NCBI RefSeq assembly: GCF_017308075.1
Contig: NZ_JAFKFX010000036.1
Location: 83,147-147,146 of the forward strand
Source: Allobosea sp.
GTDB lineage: Bacteria; Pseudomonadota; Alphaproteobacteria; Rhizobiales; Beijerinckiaceae
DNA length: 64,000 nt
Reading direction: 5' to 3'
The translations under genes were made by a program, and so were the position numbers. The notes under the pieces were generated by a model. That model did not search any database, was not told the DNA's origin, and saw only the letters and a program-made list of their open reading frames with translations. Positions within the stretch are counted from its first letter, which is position 1; every line of letters starts with the position of its first letter. Shown piece after piece: positions 1-8,698 of this stretch.

Positions 1-2
1 AC

Positions 3-548
3 GTTTATTGGGGCCTGCGGGTCGAGCAATGCCCCTGCGACGTGCATTTCGTCGAATGGCTCGAGGAAGCGGGCATCACCGGCAAGCGCATCTATCATTT
101 CGGCACCGGCGGCCACCACTATATCGGCATCCGCTGCGCCGAGCCCGAGCTCGACTGCACCGTGCTCGGGATCACCGCCTCGCCGAAGGAATATGACGCC
201 TTCGTCAAGCTGGCGATCGACAATCCGACCATCACCAAGAGCTATTCCGCCTATTTCGGCGACATCTACACCAGCAATGCCAAGCTGCTGCCGCGCTTCG
301 ACATCGTCACCCTGTTCCATTCCTGCGAGTTCCGCAGCGAGAAGAACGACGCCTATGGCGCGCTGACCGATCTCGAGGTCATGCAGCTCTTCACCGACCA
401 GACCGATGTCGGCGGCCATATCCTGTTCTATACCGGCTCCTTCGCCTATGAGACGGCCAAGCCGATCATCGCGGAATGGGCGAAATCGCGCCCGGTCGAG
501 GAAATTGGCGAGTTCAAGACGCTTCGGATCTTCCGCAAGACCGCCTGA
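3..548 (+). CDS. Hypothetical protein, 5' end outside the window
   Basis: The reading frame is already open at the left edge and runs to a TGA at 546-548, so the true start lies outside the window. The first in-frame candidate start visible is GTG at 42, but residues before it read as continuous protein. A glycine/histidine-rich turn (HFGTGGHHYIG) early on, followed by a beta-strand-like stretch ending LFHSCEF and another (GGHILFYTG), suggests a Rossmann-type, possibly SAM-dependent methyltransferase-like fold. I do not recognise the family and assign no function. A short hairpin follows the stop. Confidence 0.6.
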   Translation, partial: VYWGLRVEQCPCDVHFVEWLEEAGITGKRIYHFGTGGHHYIGIRCAEPELDCTVLGITASPKEYDAFVKLAIDNPTITKSYSAYFGDIYTSNAKLLPRFDIVTLFHSCEFRSEKNDAYGALTDLEVMQLFTDQTDVGGHILFYTGSFAYETAKPIIAEWAKSRPVEEIGEFKTLRIFRKTA

Positions 549-555
549 GGCGATT

Positions 556-583
556 GCGCCGTCCGAGAAACGGCGCTAATTCC
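556..583 (+). terminator. Probable terminator after the first gene
   Basis: A 7-bp perfect stem (556-562 with 570-576) and a 7-nt loop are followed by TAATTCCCTT. It sits just after the stop at 548 and before the leader of the ABC-F gene. Confidence 0.5.
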
Positions 584-616
584 CTTGCGTCGACCCACAC
601 GAGACAGGAGGGCTGC

Positions 617-676
617 GTGATCACGTTCTTTCGTCACCATCGTCAGCGCGGCCCCGTTCAGGCCCTGCAAGGCTAG
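617..676 (+). CDS. Putative 19-aa leader peptide upstream of the ABC-F gene
   Basis: A GTG at 617 is preceded by a near-perfect Shine-Dalgarno sequence (AGGAGGG, 606-612). It opens a 19-codon frame, MITFFRHHRQRGPVQALQG, ending in TAG at 674-676. The peptide is rich in Arg, His and Gln in its middle. Its stop codon lies in the loop of a perfect 10-bp hairpin (662-686), so a ribosome translating it must disrupt that hairpin. Translated leaders are known upstream of antibiotic-resistance ABC-F genes, where drug-stalled ribosomes relieve attenuation. That role here is inference from position, the strong RBS and the overlap with the hairpin. Confidence 0.55.
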   Translation: MITFFRHHRQRGPVQALQG

Positions 677-686
677 CTTGCAGGGC
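662..686 (+). promoter_or_regulatory. Hairpin overlapping the leader-peptide stop, candidate attenuator
   Basis: Perfect inverted repeat GCCCTGCAAG (662-671) / CTTGCAGGGC (677-686) with a 5-nt loop that contains the leader peptide's TAG. No T-run follows directly, so it may be one arm of a larger switch. The right arm core CAGGGC could also pair with GCCCTG at 772-777. A second, looser stem (803-809 with 831-837) lies nearer the ABC-F start. Confidence 0.5.
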
Positions 687-883
687 TGACCTCAGAGCCT
701 CCTTTACGGTTCTCTCTCCGGTCTGCCCTTCGTGGTGGCGCAGCATCTGGCCTCATCGCCGGATGTCCTGCGCCCTGTTCCACTCAATCGAGCCGACGCC
801 AACCCGGCGTTTCGCATTCGAGGCAAGGGGCGCCGGGGTGCGTCCCGCCGAATGACGGCTCGGGCAGTCCAGAGACCTGAACC

Positions 884-2407
884 ATGACCATGATCAATCT
901 GCGGAAGCTCGGCACCACGCTGGGGGCGCCGCTGTTCTCCGATCTCACGCTCGCGATCGGCCAGGGCGACCGGCTCGGCCTCGTCGCCGCCAATGGCCGG
1001 GGCAAGTCGACCCTGCTGCGCTGCCTTGCCGGCACGGCGGAGCCCGGCAGCGGCGAGATCACCCGTGCGCGCGGCCTGCGTATCGGCCATGTCGAGCAAA
1101 ACGTCCCGCCGCAGTTCGGCCATCTGGCGTTCCGCGAGCTGGTACTCGGCGCGCTGCCGGCCGAGCAGGCGCAGAGCGAGCACTGGCGCGTCGAGGTCGT
1201 GCTCGATTCACTCGACGTGCCCGAAGCGCTGCGCCAGCGGCGGCTCGGAGAGCTGAGCGGCGGTTGGCAGCGGCTCGCCATGCTCGCCCGCGTCTCCGTC
1301 ACCGAGCCCGATCTCCTGCTGCTCGACGAGCCGACCAACCATCTCGATCTCGGACGCATCGGCCAGCTCGAAAACTGGCTCGCCGCGCTGCCACGCGACA
1401 TGGCCGTGGTCGTCGCCAGCCATGACCGCGCCTTCCTCGACGCCGTCACCAACCGGACGCTGTTCCTGCGCCATGAGCGGTCGCAAATATTCCCGCTGCC
1501 CTATTCGCGGGCGCGTATCGCCCTCGACGAGATCGACGCCGCCGATGCGCGACGCTACGAGCGCGACATCAAGACCGTCCAGCAATTGCGGCGCCAGGCG
1601 GCCAAGCTCAACAATATCGGCATCAATTCCGGCAGCGACCTCCTGCTCAGCAAGACGAGGCAGCTCCGGCAGCGGGCCGAGACGCTGGAGGAGGCGGCGC
1701 GGCCGGCGCATCGCGAGCGCTCGGCCGGCGCGATCAGGCTCGCCCATGCCGGCACGCATGCGCGCGCCCTGCTGACGCTTGAGGACCTTCCGGTCGCGAC
1801 GCCGGACGGAACCATGCTGTTCAGGACCGGCAAGCGCTGGATCAACCCGGGCGACCGCATCGTGCTGCTCGGCGGCAACGGCGCCGGCAAAACCTGCCTG
1901 ATCGGCCTGATCCAGGCGGCGATCGCCGGGCGGGAGATTGCCGGTGTGAGGGCGACGCCCTCGCTGGTCCCCGGCTTCGCCAGCCAGCAACTGAGCGAGT
2001 ATCCCGATGACGAGACGCCGCACCGGCTGATCAGCCGCCGCTTCGATGTCGGCGACCAGCCGGCGCGCAGTCTGCTCGCCGGCGCCGGCATCGCGATCGA
2101 GCTGCAGGAAAATCCGATCCGGGCGCTGTCGGGCGGCCAGAAGGCGCGCCTCGCCATGCTGGCGCTGCGCCTCGCCCGGCCGAACTTCTACCTGCTCGAC
2201 GAGCCGACCAATCATCTCGACATCGAGGGCCAGGAGGCGCTCGAGGCCGAGCTCACCGCGCAGGACGTCAGCTGTCTCCTGGTCTCGCATGATCGCAGCT
2301 TCGTCCGGGCGGTCGGCAATCGTTTCTGGCAGATCGAGAACCGGCGCCTGCACGAGGTCGACGGGCCGGAGGCCTTCTTCGCGCGCGCAGCGGCCGGGCG
2401 GGGCTAG
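884..2407 (+). CDS. ABC-F family ATPase (duplicated ATP-binding cassettes)
   Basis: A soluble 507-residue protein with two ABC ATPase domains and no membrane segments, the architecture of ABC-F translation factors and ribosome-protection proteins. The first cassette has Walker A ending GRGKST (about 38-43; the first Gly of the motif is Ala), signature LSGGW and Walker B LLLLDEPTNHLDL. The second has GGNGAGKT, LSGGQ and YLLDEPTNHLD. The start is ATG at 884; ATG at 890 is an alternative, and no strong RBS is visible. The upstream leader with a translated short ORF and hairpin suggests antibiotic-responsive control. Whether it is a housekeeping factor or a resistance protein cannot be told from sequence. 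Confidence 0.9.
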   Translation: MTMINLRKLGTTLGAPLFSDLTLAIGQGDRLGLVAANGRGKSTLLRCLAGTAEPGSGEITRARGLRIGHVEQNVPPQFGHLAFRELVLGALPAEQAQSEHWRVEVVLDSLDVPEALRQRRLGELSGGWQRLAMLARVSVTEPDLLLLDEPTNHLDLGRIGQLENWLAALPRDMAVVVASHDRAFLDAVTNRTLFLRHERSQIFPLPYSRARIALDEIDAADARRYERDIKTVQQLRRQAAKLNNIGINSGSDLLLSKTRQLRQRAETLEEAARPAHRERSAGAIRLAHAGTHARALLTLEDLPVATPDGTMLFRTGKRWINPGDRIVLLGGNGAGKTCLIGLIQAAIAGREIAGVRATPSLVPGFASQQLSEYPDDETPHRLISRRFDVGDQPARSLLAGAGIAIELQENPIRALSGGQKARLAMLALRLARPNFYLLDEPTNHLDIEGQEALEAELTAQDVSCLLVSHDRSFVRAVGNRFWQIENRRLHEVDGPEAFFARAAAGRG

Positions 2408-2426
2408 CCCGGCAGGCTGTGTCATT

Positions 2427-2460
2427 GTCACCGGACCGTCGCAAAGGGCGGTCCGGTGAC
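2427..2460. terminator. Strong hairpin after the ABC-F gene
   Basis: A perfect 12-bp stem (2427-2438 with 2449-2460) closes a 10-nt loop, 20 nt after the ABC-F stop. No T-tract follows on the plus strand, so it may act as a weak or Rho-assisted terminator or as an mRNA 3' stabiliser. Confidence 0.6.
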
Positions 2461-2605
2461 CCTGCGCCGGCCACATGGTGCGCATTCGCCGCGCGGCGCG
2501 CGCTTGTGGTTCGCCGCCGAGGCGCTATCTCTCGGGTCCGGGCGGTTCCGCCCCGCAATCCGCATCGCCCGCCGAGACCAGGGCATCAACACGACAAGAG
2601 CCTGC

Positions 2606-3580
2606 ATGTCTTTCGGCCCGCACGAGCCAGGTATGCCGCTGCGCAAGCGCAGCCGCTGGTGGTGGCTCGGCCCGCTCGCCAGCACGATCATCTTCGCGGC
2701 CTCGCTGGTGGTGCTCTATTTCATCGCTCGCGAGATCGAGCCCGGCGAGCTGGCCAAGGCCTTCGCCAATGCCAGCCTCCGGCAGCTCTCTCTGGCGCTC
2801 GCCTTCACCGCGCTGAGCTATCTCCTGCTCACCGGCTATGACGCGCTCGCCTTGCGTCGGCTCGGCCTCTCGATCCCCTATCGCACGACGGCACTCGGCT
2901 CCTTCACCAGCTATTCGGTTTCCTTCACCCTCGGCTTCCCGATCGTTACCGGCGGCACGGTGCGCTACTGGGTCTATGCCGCCAAGGGCGTGCGCGCCTC
3001 GGAGGTCGCGAGCCTCACGGTGATCGCCGGCCTGACCTTCTGGCTCGGTCTCGGCATGATCTTCTGCGTCAGCCTGTTCTATGCGACGGAATCGGTCGCG
3101 CAGCTGGCGCGAACCTCGCCCCTGGTGATCCAGGCGGTCGGCGCCGTCACCGGCCTCGGCATCCTCGGCTATCTCTTCTGGGTCGCGACCGACGAACGGA
3201 CCTTGCGGGTGCGCGGCTGGAACCTGCCGCTGCCCGGCCTCGGCGTGACGCTGGGCCAGATGCTGCTCGGCGCCTGCGAGGTCTCGGCCGCCGCGGCCGT
3301 GCTCTTCGTGCTGCTGCCGGGCGGCTACAACCTCTCCTATGAGAGTTTCCTCGCCGCCTATATCTTCGCCTGCCTGATCGGCATCGCCAGCCATGCGCCG
3401 GGCGGGCTCGGCGTCTTCGAGGCGACGATGCTGATCGCGCTCAGCCGCATGCCCTTCGAGCAGGTGCTCGGAGCGCTGCTGCTGTTCCGGATCATCTACT
3501 ACATCCTGCCCTTCATCCTGGCGCTGGTGCTGCTGGCGCTGAACGAGATGGGACGGCGGATCAGGCGCCACGAAATCTAG
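2606..3580 (+). CDS. UPF0104 / YbhN-like integral membrane protein (LPG synthase transmembrane fold)
   Basis: About 324 residues with many hydrophobic segments, beginning RSRWWWLGPLASTIIF. It carries hallmarks of the lysylphosphatidylglycerol synthase transmembrane/UPF0104 family: a polar start to a helix in GFPIVTGGTVRYW, and the motif SHAPGGLGVFEA near residue 270. The catalytic aminoacyl-transferase domain of MprF is absent, so lysyl-PG synthesis is not implied; a flippase-like role is only a family-level guess. The start at ATG 2606 was chosen because the upstream in-frame stretch reads as non-coding and an AAGAG lies at 2594; ATG 2633 is possible. Confidence 0.8.
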   Translation: MSFGPHEPGMPLRKRSRWWWLGPLASTIIFAASLVVLYFIAREIEPGELAKAFANASLRQLSLALAFTALSYLLLTGYDALALRRLGLSIPYRTTALGSFTSYSVSFTLGFPIVTGGTVRYWVYAAKGVRASEVASLTVIAGLTFWLGLGMIFCVSLFYATESVAQLARTSPLVIQAVGAVTGLGILGYLFWVATDERTLRVRGWNLPLPGLGVTLGQMLLGACEVSAAAAVLFVLLPGGYNLSYESFLAAYIFACLIGIASHAPGGLGVFEATMLIALSRMPFEQVLGALLLFRIIYYILPFILALVLLALNEMGRRIRRHEI

Positions 3581-3593
3581 GGAAGGGCGCAGC

Positions 3594-3692
3594 ATGCCGC
3601 AGGATCAGACGGGATCGCGCCTTGCGCGAGCGACCCTCGCAGCCGGCGCCGCGGCCCGGCACCTTGTCGTCCCGGCTCGCTGCGCGCGCTAG
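3594..3692 (+). CDS. Small ORF immediately upstream of phoR, possibly the remnant of its N-terminus
   Basis: A 32-codon ATG frame preceded by a purine-rich GGGAAGGG, ending with TAG at 3690-3692, two bases before the phoR ATG. Its first 21 residues (MPQDQTGSRLARATLAAGAAA) look like the start of a membrane-anchored PhoR: a short polar head, then an Ala-rich run. It then changes to basic, non-hydrophobic sequence. It could be a translational coupler, a disrupted former N-terminus, or chance. Confidence 0.35.
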   Translation: MPQDQTGSRLARATLAAGAAARHLVVPARCAR

Positions 3693-3694
3693 TC

Positions 3695-4744
3695 ATGCAC
3701 GAGCTGGTCGACCCCCGAGCCCCCGTCACTGCGGCGCTGATCGAGGCGACCGGCGTCGCCGTGATCCTGCTCGACGAGCAAGGCGCCATCCAGGCCCTGA
3801 GCCCGGCCGCCCGCTCGCTGATCGCCGGGCTGGAAAAGGGCAAGCAGCTCGCGCTGGTGATGCGCGACCCCGACCTGATCGACGCGATCGACCAGGTCTC
3901 GCGCCAGGGCGGCCGGCGGGCCATCGAGCTGATCGAAAGGGTGCCGATCGAGCGCACCTTCCGCATTCATATCGTCGCGCTCGCCGGCCCTGGTGCCCGA
4001 AGCGCCGTGCTGCTGACCTTCGAGGATCTGAGCGAGCAGCGCCTGACTGAGCGCATGCGCGTCGACTTCGTCGCCAATGCCAGCCATGAATTGCGCACGC
4101 CGCTCGCCTCCGTGCTCGGCTTCATCGAGACCCTGCAGGGGCCCGCCCGCAATGACGAGGCGGCCCGCGAGCGCTTCCTGCAGATCATGCGCCAGCAGGC
4201 CCTGCGCATGGCGCGCCTGGTCGACGACCTGCTCTCGCTCTCGCGCATCGAGCTCAAGGCGCATCTGGCGCCGCAGACCCCGGTCGATCTCGGCGAGATC
4301 GCGCGCACCATCCTCGATGCGCTCGTCCTGATGGCGCGCGAGCGAGACGTCTCCCTGAGGCTCGATCTGCCGCCGCGGCCGGTCGTGGTGGCAGGAGACC
4401 GCGACGAATTGCTGCGGCTGATGGAGAACCTCGTCGAGAACGCGATCAAATACGGCAAGCCCGGCGGCGAGGTCGTGATCAGGATCGAAGGCGGTGCCGA
4501 GGCCAGCTTCAGCGTGCGCGATGACGGGCCGGGCATCGCCGCCGAGCATCTGCCGCGCCTGACCGAGCGCTTCTACCGCGTCGACAACGCCGCCAGCCGC
4601 GAGGCGGGCGGCACCGGGCTCGGCCTCGCCATCGTCAAGCACATCGTGCTGCGCCATCGCGGCAGGCTGACGATCGAGAGCGTCGTCGGCGAGGGCGCGA
4701 CCTTCAAGGCGATCCTGCCGCTGCTGGCCGAGGCAGGCCGTTAA
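3695..4744 (+). CDS. phoR: Phosphate-regulon sensor histidine kinase PhoR, lacking a membrane anchor
   Basis: A 349-residue kinase with an N-terminal PAS-like domain (about 15-110), HisKA with phospho-acceptor His131 in NASHELRTPL, and HATPase with the N box (ENLVENAIKYG), G1 (DDGPGI), F box (ERFYRVD) and G2 (GGTGLGLAIV). It phosphorylates PhoB under phosphate limitation and receives the Pst/PhoU signal. PhoR proteins usually carry one or two N-terminal membrane helices; none is present here, and the frame upstream has no convincing start. It heads the phoR-pstSCAB-phoU-phoB cluster, the usual order in Hyphomicrobiales. Confidence 0.9.
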   Translation: MHELVDPRAPVTAALIEATGVAVILLDEQGAIQALSPAARSLIAGLEKGKQLALVMRDPDLIDAIDQVSRQGGRRAIELIERVPIERTFRIHIVALAGPGARSAVLLTFEDLSEQRLTERMRVDFVANASHELRTPLASVLGFIETLQGPARNDEAARERFLQIMRQQALRMARLVDDLLSLSRIELKAHLAPQTPVDLGEIARTILDALVLMARERDVSLRLDLPPRPVVVAGDRDELLRLMENLVENAIKYGKPGGEVVIRIEGGAEASFSVRDDGPGIAAEHLPRLTERFYRVDNAASREAGGTGLGLAIVKHIVLRHRGRLTIESVVGEGATFKAILPLLAEAGR

Positions 4745-4781
4745 CGAAATGTGACGGCTGCCGCTGCGGCTTGATGACGAT

Positions 4782-4799
4782 CTGTCATCTGGCTGTCAT
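4782..4799 (+). promoter_or_regulatory. Pho box (PhoB binding site) upstream of pstS
   Basis: Two direct CTGTCAT heptamers (4782-4788 and 4793-4799) repeat with an 11-bp period, matching the classic Pho box. They lie 54 bp before the pstS ATG and 37 bp after the phoR stop, so phosphate starvation should induce pstS onward separately from phoR. Confidence 0.85.
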
Positions 4800-4852
4800 A
4801 TCGCGGGTGTTTTTGCGCGCCGCTAGACCTTGCGACCCAGAGAGGACATCTC

Positions 4853-5878
4853 ATGCGCAAACTTCTCATTCTCGCGGCTGCGGCTGTCGGGTTCTCGGGC
4901 GCCGTCCAGGCCGCCGACATCACCGGCGCCGGCGCGACCTTCCCCTTCCCGATCTACGCCAAATGGGCCGAGGCCTATAAGAAGGAGACCAATATCGGTC
5001 TCAACTACCAGTCGATCGGCTCGGGTGGCGGCATCCGCCAGATCAAGGCCAAGACGGTCGCCTTTGGCGCCACCGACGCCCCGCTCAAGGGCGAGGACCT
5101 GGCCAAGGACGGTCTCGTCCAGTTCCCGACCGTGATGGGCGGCGTCGTCCCGGCGATCAACGTTCCCGGCATCGAGGCCGGCAAGCTGAAGCTGACTGGC
5201 CCGCTGATCGCCGAGATCTATCTCGGCACGATCAAGAAGTGGAACGATCCGAAGATCGCCGCTCTGAACCCCGGCCTGACCCTTCCCGAGGCCAATATCA
5301 GCCCGGTCTACCGCTCGGACGGCTCGGGCACGACCTTCGTCTTCACCGATTATCTCTCGCGCGTCTCGCCGGAGTGGAAGTCGAAGATCGGCACCAACAC
5401 CGCCGTGCAGTGGCCGGTCGGCATCGGCGGCAAGGGCAATGAGGGCGTCTCCGCCTCGGTCAAGCAGGTCGCCAACTCGATCGGCTATGTCGAATACGCC
5501 TATGCCAAGCAGAACAAGCTCGCCCATGCGCTCGTCCAGAACGCCGACGGCAACTTCCCGGCCCCGGACGACAAGTCCTTCCAGGCCGCCGCGGCCAATG
5601 CCAACTGGAACGAGGCGCCCGGCTTCGGCATCTCGCTGAACAACCAGAAGGGCGCCCAGGCCTGGCCGATCACCTCCGCCACCTTCCTGCTGGTCCATGC
5701 CAAGCCGGAGAAGCCGGAAGAGACCCAGGCCGCGCTGAAATTCGTCGACTGGGCCTATAAGAACGGCGACCAGCTGGCGCTCGGTCTCGACTATGTGCCG
5801 CTGCCGGCGGGCGTCAAGGACCAGGTCCGCAACGCCTGGAAGGGCGTCACCGACCCGGCCGGCAAGCCGATCTTCTGA
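4853..5878 (+). CDS. pstS: Phosphate ABC transporter substrate-binding protein PstS
   Basis: A 341-residue periplasmic phosphate-binding protein. A Sec signal peptide (positive start RK, hydrophobic core, cleavage near VQA-AD at about 22-23) precedes the mature start ITGAGATFPFPIYAKW, a PstS hallmark. Phosphate-contacting motifs are visible: SIGSGGGI, FGATDAPL and YRSDGSGTTFVFTDYL. It delivers phosphate to PstCAB. A GAGAGG ribosome site precedes the ATG and a Pho box lies upstream. A strong hairpin after the stop may raise pstS expression relative to the permeases. Confidence 0.97.
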   Translation: MRKLLILAAAAVGFSGAVQAADITGAGATFPFPIYAKWAEAYKKETNIGLNYQSIGSGGGIRQIKAKTVAFGATDAPLKGEDLAKDGLVQFPTVMGGVVPAINVPGIEAGKLKLTGPLIAEIYLGTIKKWNDPKIAALNPGLTLPEANISPVYRSDGSGTTFVFTDYLSRVSPEWKSKIGTNTAVQWPVGIGGKGNEGVSASVKQVANSIGYVEYAYAKQNKLAHALVQNADGNFPAPDDKSFQAAAANANWNEAPGFGISLNNQKGAQAWPITSATFLLVHAKPEKPEETQAALKFVDWAYKNGDQLALGLDYVPLPAGVKDQVRNAWKGVTDPAGKPIF

Positions 5879-5900
5879 TCGCCCTGCGACCACGTTAAAG

Positions 5901-5924
5901 GAAGGGGCCGGCTCCGGCCCCTTC
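5901..5924 (+). terminator. Hairpin between pstS and pstC (partial terminator or mRNA stabiliser)
   Basis: An 11-bp GC-rich inverted repeat (5901-5911 with 5914-5924) with a tiny loop and no T-run. Such structures after a binding-protein gene commonly reduce downstream readthrough or protect the upstream mRNA. Confidence 0.55.
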
Positions 5925-5955
5925 GACCCGCCTGAAACCGACCGGAGTTCTTCGG

Positions 5956-6924
5956 ATGGCCGCCGTGACTGACCAGATGGCATCGGGAATGCCCGCCGTT
6001 CGCCGGACCCCGAAAGGTACCTTCGACCTCGTCTTCCGCAATGCCAGCTTCCTGGCGGCGCTCTTCGTCCTGGTGCTGCTTGCCGGCATCATCGCGGCAA
6101 TGGTCGCCGGCGGCTGGCCGGCCTTCCGCGAATTCGGGTTCGGCTTCCTGACCTCGAGCGTCTGGGACACCCAGAACGAGCAATACGGCGCCTTTCCGGC
6201 GATCGTCGGCACCTTGTCGACCGCGCTGATCGCCCTCGTCGTCGGCGTGCCGCTCTCGCTCGGCATCGCCGTCTTCCTGACCCAGCTCGCCCCGCCCTGG
6301 TTCAAGCGGCCGGTCTCGACCGCGATCGAGCTGCTCGCCGCCGTGCCCTCGATCATCTACGGCATGTGGGGGCTCTTCGTCTTCGTGCCGCTCTTTGCGG
6401 CCTATGTGCAGATCCCGCTCTCGAACATCGTCGAGGGCATGCCGATCGTCGGCACCATCCTGTACTCGCGCTCGCCCTCGGGCCTCGGCATCCTGACCGC
6501 CGGCATCATCCTGGCGTTCATGATCATCCCGTTCATCGCCTCGATCACCCGCGACATGCTCGAGCAGATCCCCTCGGTGCTGCGCGAGAGCGCCTATGGC
6601 ATCGGGGCGACGACCTGGGAGGTCGTGCGCTACGTGCTCGTGCCGCAGGCCGGCGTCTCGATCATCGGCGCGGTCATGCTCGGCCTCGGCCGCGCCCTCG
6701 GCGAGACCATGGCGGTGACCTTCGTGGTCGGCAATGCCAACCGCCTCTCGGCCTCGGTGATGGATCCGGGCTCGACCATCGCCTCGCGCATCGCCAACGA
6801 GTTCAACGAGGCGCTCGGCCTGCAGCTCCACGCGCTGATCGCGCTCGGCTGCATCCTGTTCTTCGTCACCTTCGTCGTCCTGGTCATCGCGCGTATCCTC
6901 GTCGCGCGCGTCAAGTCCTTCTGA
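5956..6924 (+). CDS. pstC: Phosphate ABC transporter permease PstC
   Basis: A 322-residue inner-membrane permease with about six transmembrane helices and the BPD_transp_1 fold. The first helix is at about residues 33-52, and the EAA-type cytoplasmic loop ([23 protein letters not shown]) is followed by [16 protein letters not shown], characteristic of PstC. It forms the channel with PstA. It is followed after 14 nt by pstA. Confidence 0.95.
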   Translation: MAAVTDQMASGMPAVRRTPKGTFDLVFRNASFLAALFVLVLLAGIIAAMVAGGWPAFREFGFGFLTSSVWDTQNEQYGAFPAIVGTLSTALIALVVGVPLSLGIAVFLTQLAPPWFKRPVSTAIELLAAVPSIIYGMWGLFVFVPLFAAYVQIPLSNIVEGMPIVGTILYSRSPSGLGILTAGIILAFMIIPFIASITRDMLEQIPSVLRESAYGIGATTWEVVRYVLVPQAGVSIIGAVMLGLGRALGETMAVTFVVGNANRLSASVMDPGSTIASRIANEFNEALGLQLHALIALGCILFFVTFVVLVIARILVARVKSF

Positions 6925-6938
6925 GGGAAGCGCAACCG

Positions 6939-7829
6939 ATGAACCAGACGCCTCCTGCCGCCCCCGCGATGACCCCGGAAGTGCCCTGGGGCCGCGTCCG
7001 CCCGGCGCGCCGCAATGCGGACCGGCTGATGAAGATCATCGCCACGGCGTTCACCCTCGTCGCCATCACCGTGCTGTTCTGGATCCTCGGCATGCTGGTG
7101 GTGAAGGGCATCGGCGGGCTTTCGGCCGGTACCTTCACGCAGGTGACGCCCGGCCCCGGTTCCGAGGGCGGCGGCCTAGCCAACGCCATCGTCGGCTCGG
7201 CCGTGCTGACCTTCCTCGGCATCGCGCTGGCGACGCCGATCGGCGTGCTCGCCGGGACCTATCTCGCCGAGTACGGCCGGGGCTCGAAGCTCGCCAACCT
7301 GATCCGCTTCATCAACGACATCCTGCTCTCGGCGCCCTCGATCCTGATCGGCCTGTTCGTCTACGTCATCCTGGTCGAGCCCTTCCGCGGCTATTCCGGC
7401 TGGGCCGGCGGCGTCGCGCTCGGCATCATCGCGATCCCGGTGATCGTGCGCACCACCGAGGACATGCTGCGCCTCGTGCCGGCGCCGCTGCGCGAGGCCG
7501 GCTCGGCGCTCGGCGCCCCGCCTTCGGTGGTCATCACCGCGATCACCTGGCGTGCCGCGAAGTCCGGCATGGTCACCGGCATCCTGCTGGCGCTAGCGCG
7601 CATCGCCGGCGAGACGGCGCCGCTGCTCTTCACCGCGCTGAACAATAATTTCTGGTTCTCGCCGACCCTGGTCGGCGGCGTCTCCAACCTGCCGGTGACG
7701 ATCTATCAGTTCGCCTCGGCCCCTTATGAGAACTGGCAGCAGCTCGCCTGGGCCGGTTCGCTGATCATCACCGTCTCGATCCTTTTGCTCTCGCTTATCG
7801 CCCGGCGCATCGTGCGCGGCGGCAAGTGA
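6939..7829 (+). CDS. pstA: Phosphate ABC transporter permease PstA
   Basis: A 296-residue permease, partner of PstC, with about six membrane helices. Motifs include the [20 protein letters not shown] loop and [15 protein letters not shown], typical of PstA. ATG at 6939 was chosen because a GAGGGAAG ribosome site lies about ten bases upstream and the frame further upstream overlaps pstC. It is separated from pstB by 24 nt. Confidence 0.95.
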   Translation: MNQTPPAAPAMTPEVPWGRVRPARRNADRLMKIIATAFTLVAITVLFWILGMLVVKGIGGLSAGTFTQVTPGPGSEGGGLANAIVGSAVLTFLGIALATPIGVLAGTYLAEYGRGSKLANLIRFINDILLSAPSILIGLFVYVILVEPFRGYSGWAGGVALGIIAIPVIVRTTEDMLRLVPAPLREAGSALGAPPSVVITAITWRAAKSGMVTGILLALARIAGETAPLLFTALNNNFWFSPTLVGGVSNLPVTIYQFASAPYENWQQLAWAGSLIITVSILLLSLIARRIVRGGK

Positions 7830-7853
7830 GCACCACGTCCGATCGGAAGGAAC

Positions 7854-8660
7854 ATGTCGATGCTCTCGACCCTGGAACTCAGCCCGCAGGTCCTCGACGC
7901 CCAGGCGCCGATCCGGATCGCGGTGAAGAACCTCGATTTCTACTATGGCGAGCACAAGGCGCTGAAGAACGTCAATCTCAGCTTCCGTGACCGCCACGTC
8001 ACCGCGCTGATCGGCCCCTCCGGCTGCGGCAAGTCGACCCTGCTGCGCATCTTCAACCGGATCTACTCGCTCTATCCCGAGCAGCGCGCCACCGGCGAGG
8101 TGCTGCTCGACGGCCGCAACGTCATCTCCAACGATGTCGACGTCAACGAGCTGCGCTCGCGCATCGGCATGGTCTTCCAGAAGCCGACGCCCTTCCCGAT
8201 GTCGATCTACGACAATGTCGCCTTCGGCATCCGCCTCTACGAGAAGCCGCCGAAGTCGGAGCTCGACGACCGCGTCGAGGGCGCGCTGCGCCGCTCCGCT
8301 CTCTGGGACGAGGTCAAGGACAAGCTGAAGAGCTCCGGCATGGGCCTCTCCGGCGGCCAGCAGCAGCGCCTGTGCATCGCCCGCACCATCGCCCAGAAGC
8401 CCGAAGTGATCCTGTTCGACGAGCCGACTTCGGCCCTCGACCCGATCTCGACCGGCAAGATCGAGGACCTGCTGGAGCAGCTGAAGAGCGACTTCACCAT
8501 CGTCATCGTCACCCACAACATGCAGCAGGCGGCGCGCGTCTCGCAGTACACCGCCTTCATGTATCTCGGCGAGGTCGTCGAGTTCGACGCGACCAACACC
8601 ATCTTCATGAACCCCAACAAGAAGCAGACGCAGGACTACGTCACCGGCCGCTTCGGCTGA
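7854..8660 (+). CDS. pstB: Phosphate ABC transporter ATP-binding protein PstB
   Basis: A 268-residue ABC ATPase. Walker A is GPSGCGKST, the Q loop is [17 protein letters not shown] (a PstB hallmark), the signature is [16 protein letters not shown], Walker B is [13 protein letters not shown] and the H loop is [17 protein letters not shown]. It energises phosphate import. The start ATG at 7854 follows GGAAGGAAC. Confidence 0.97.
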   Translation: MSMLSTLELSPQVLDAQAPIRIAVKNLDFYYGEHKALKNVNLSFRDRHVTALIGPSGCGKSTLLRIFNRIYSLYPEQRATGEVLLDGRNVISNDVDVNELRSRIGMVFQKPTPFPMSIYDNVAFGIRLYEKPPKSELDDRVEGALRRSALWDEVKDKLKSSGMGLSGGQQQRLCIARTIAQKPEVILFDEPTSALDPISTGKIEDLLEQLKSDFTIVIVTHNMQQAARVSQYTAFMYLGEVVEFDATNTIFMNPNKKQTQDYVTGRFG

Positions 8661-8698
8661 GCCCTGCCGTTCCGCTCGCCCTCGAAGGATTCGCCCCG

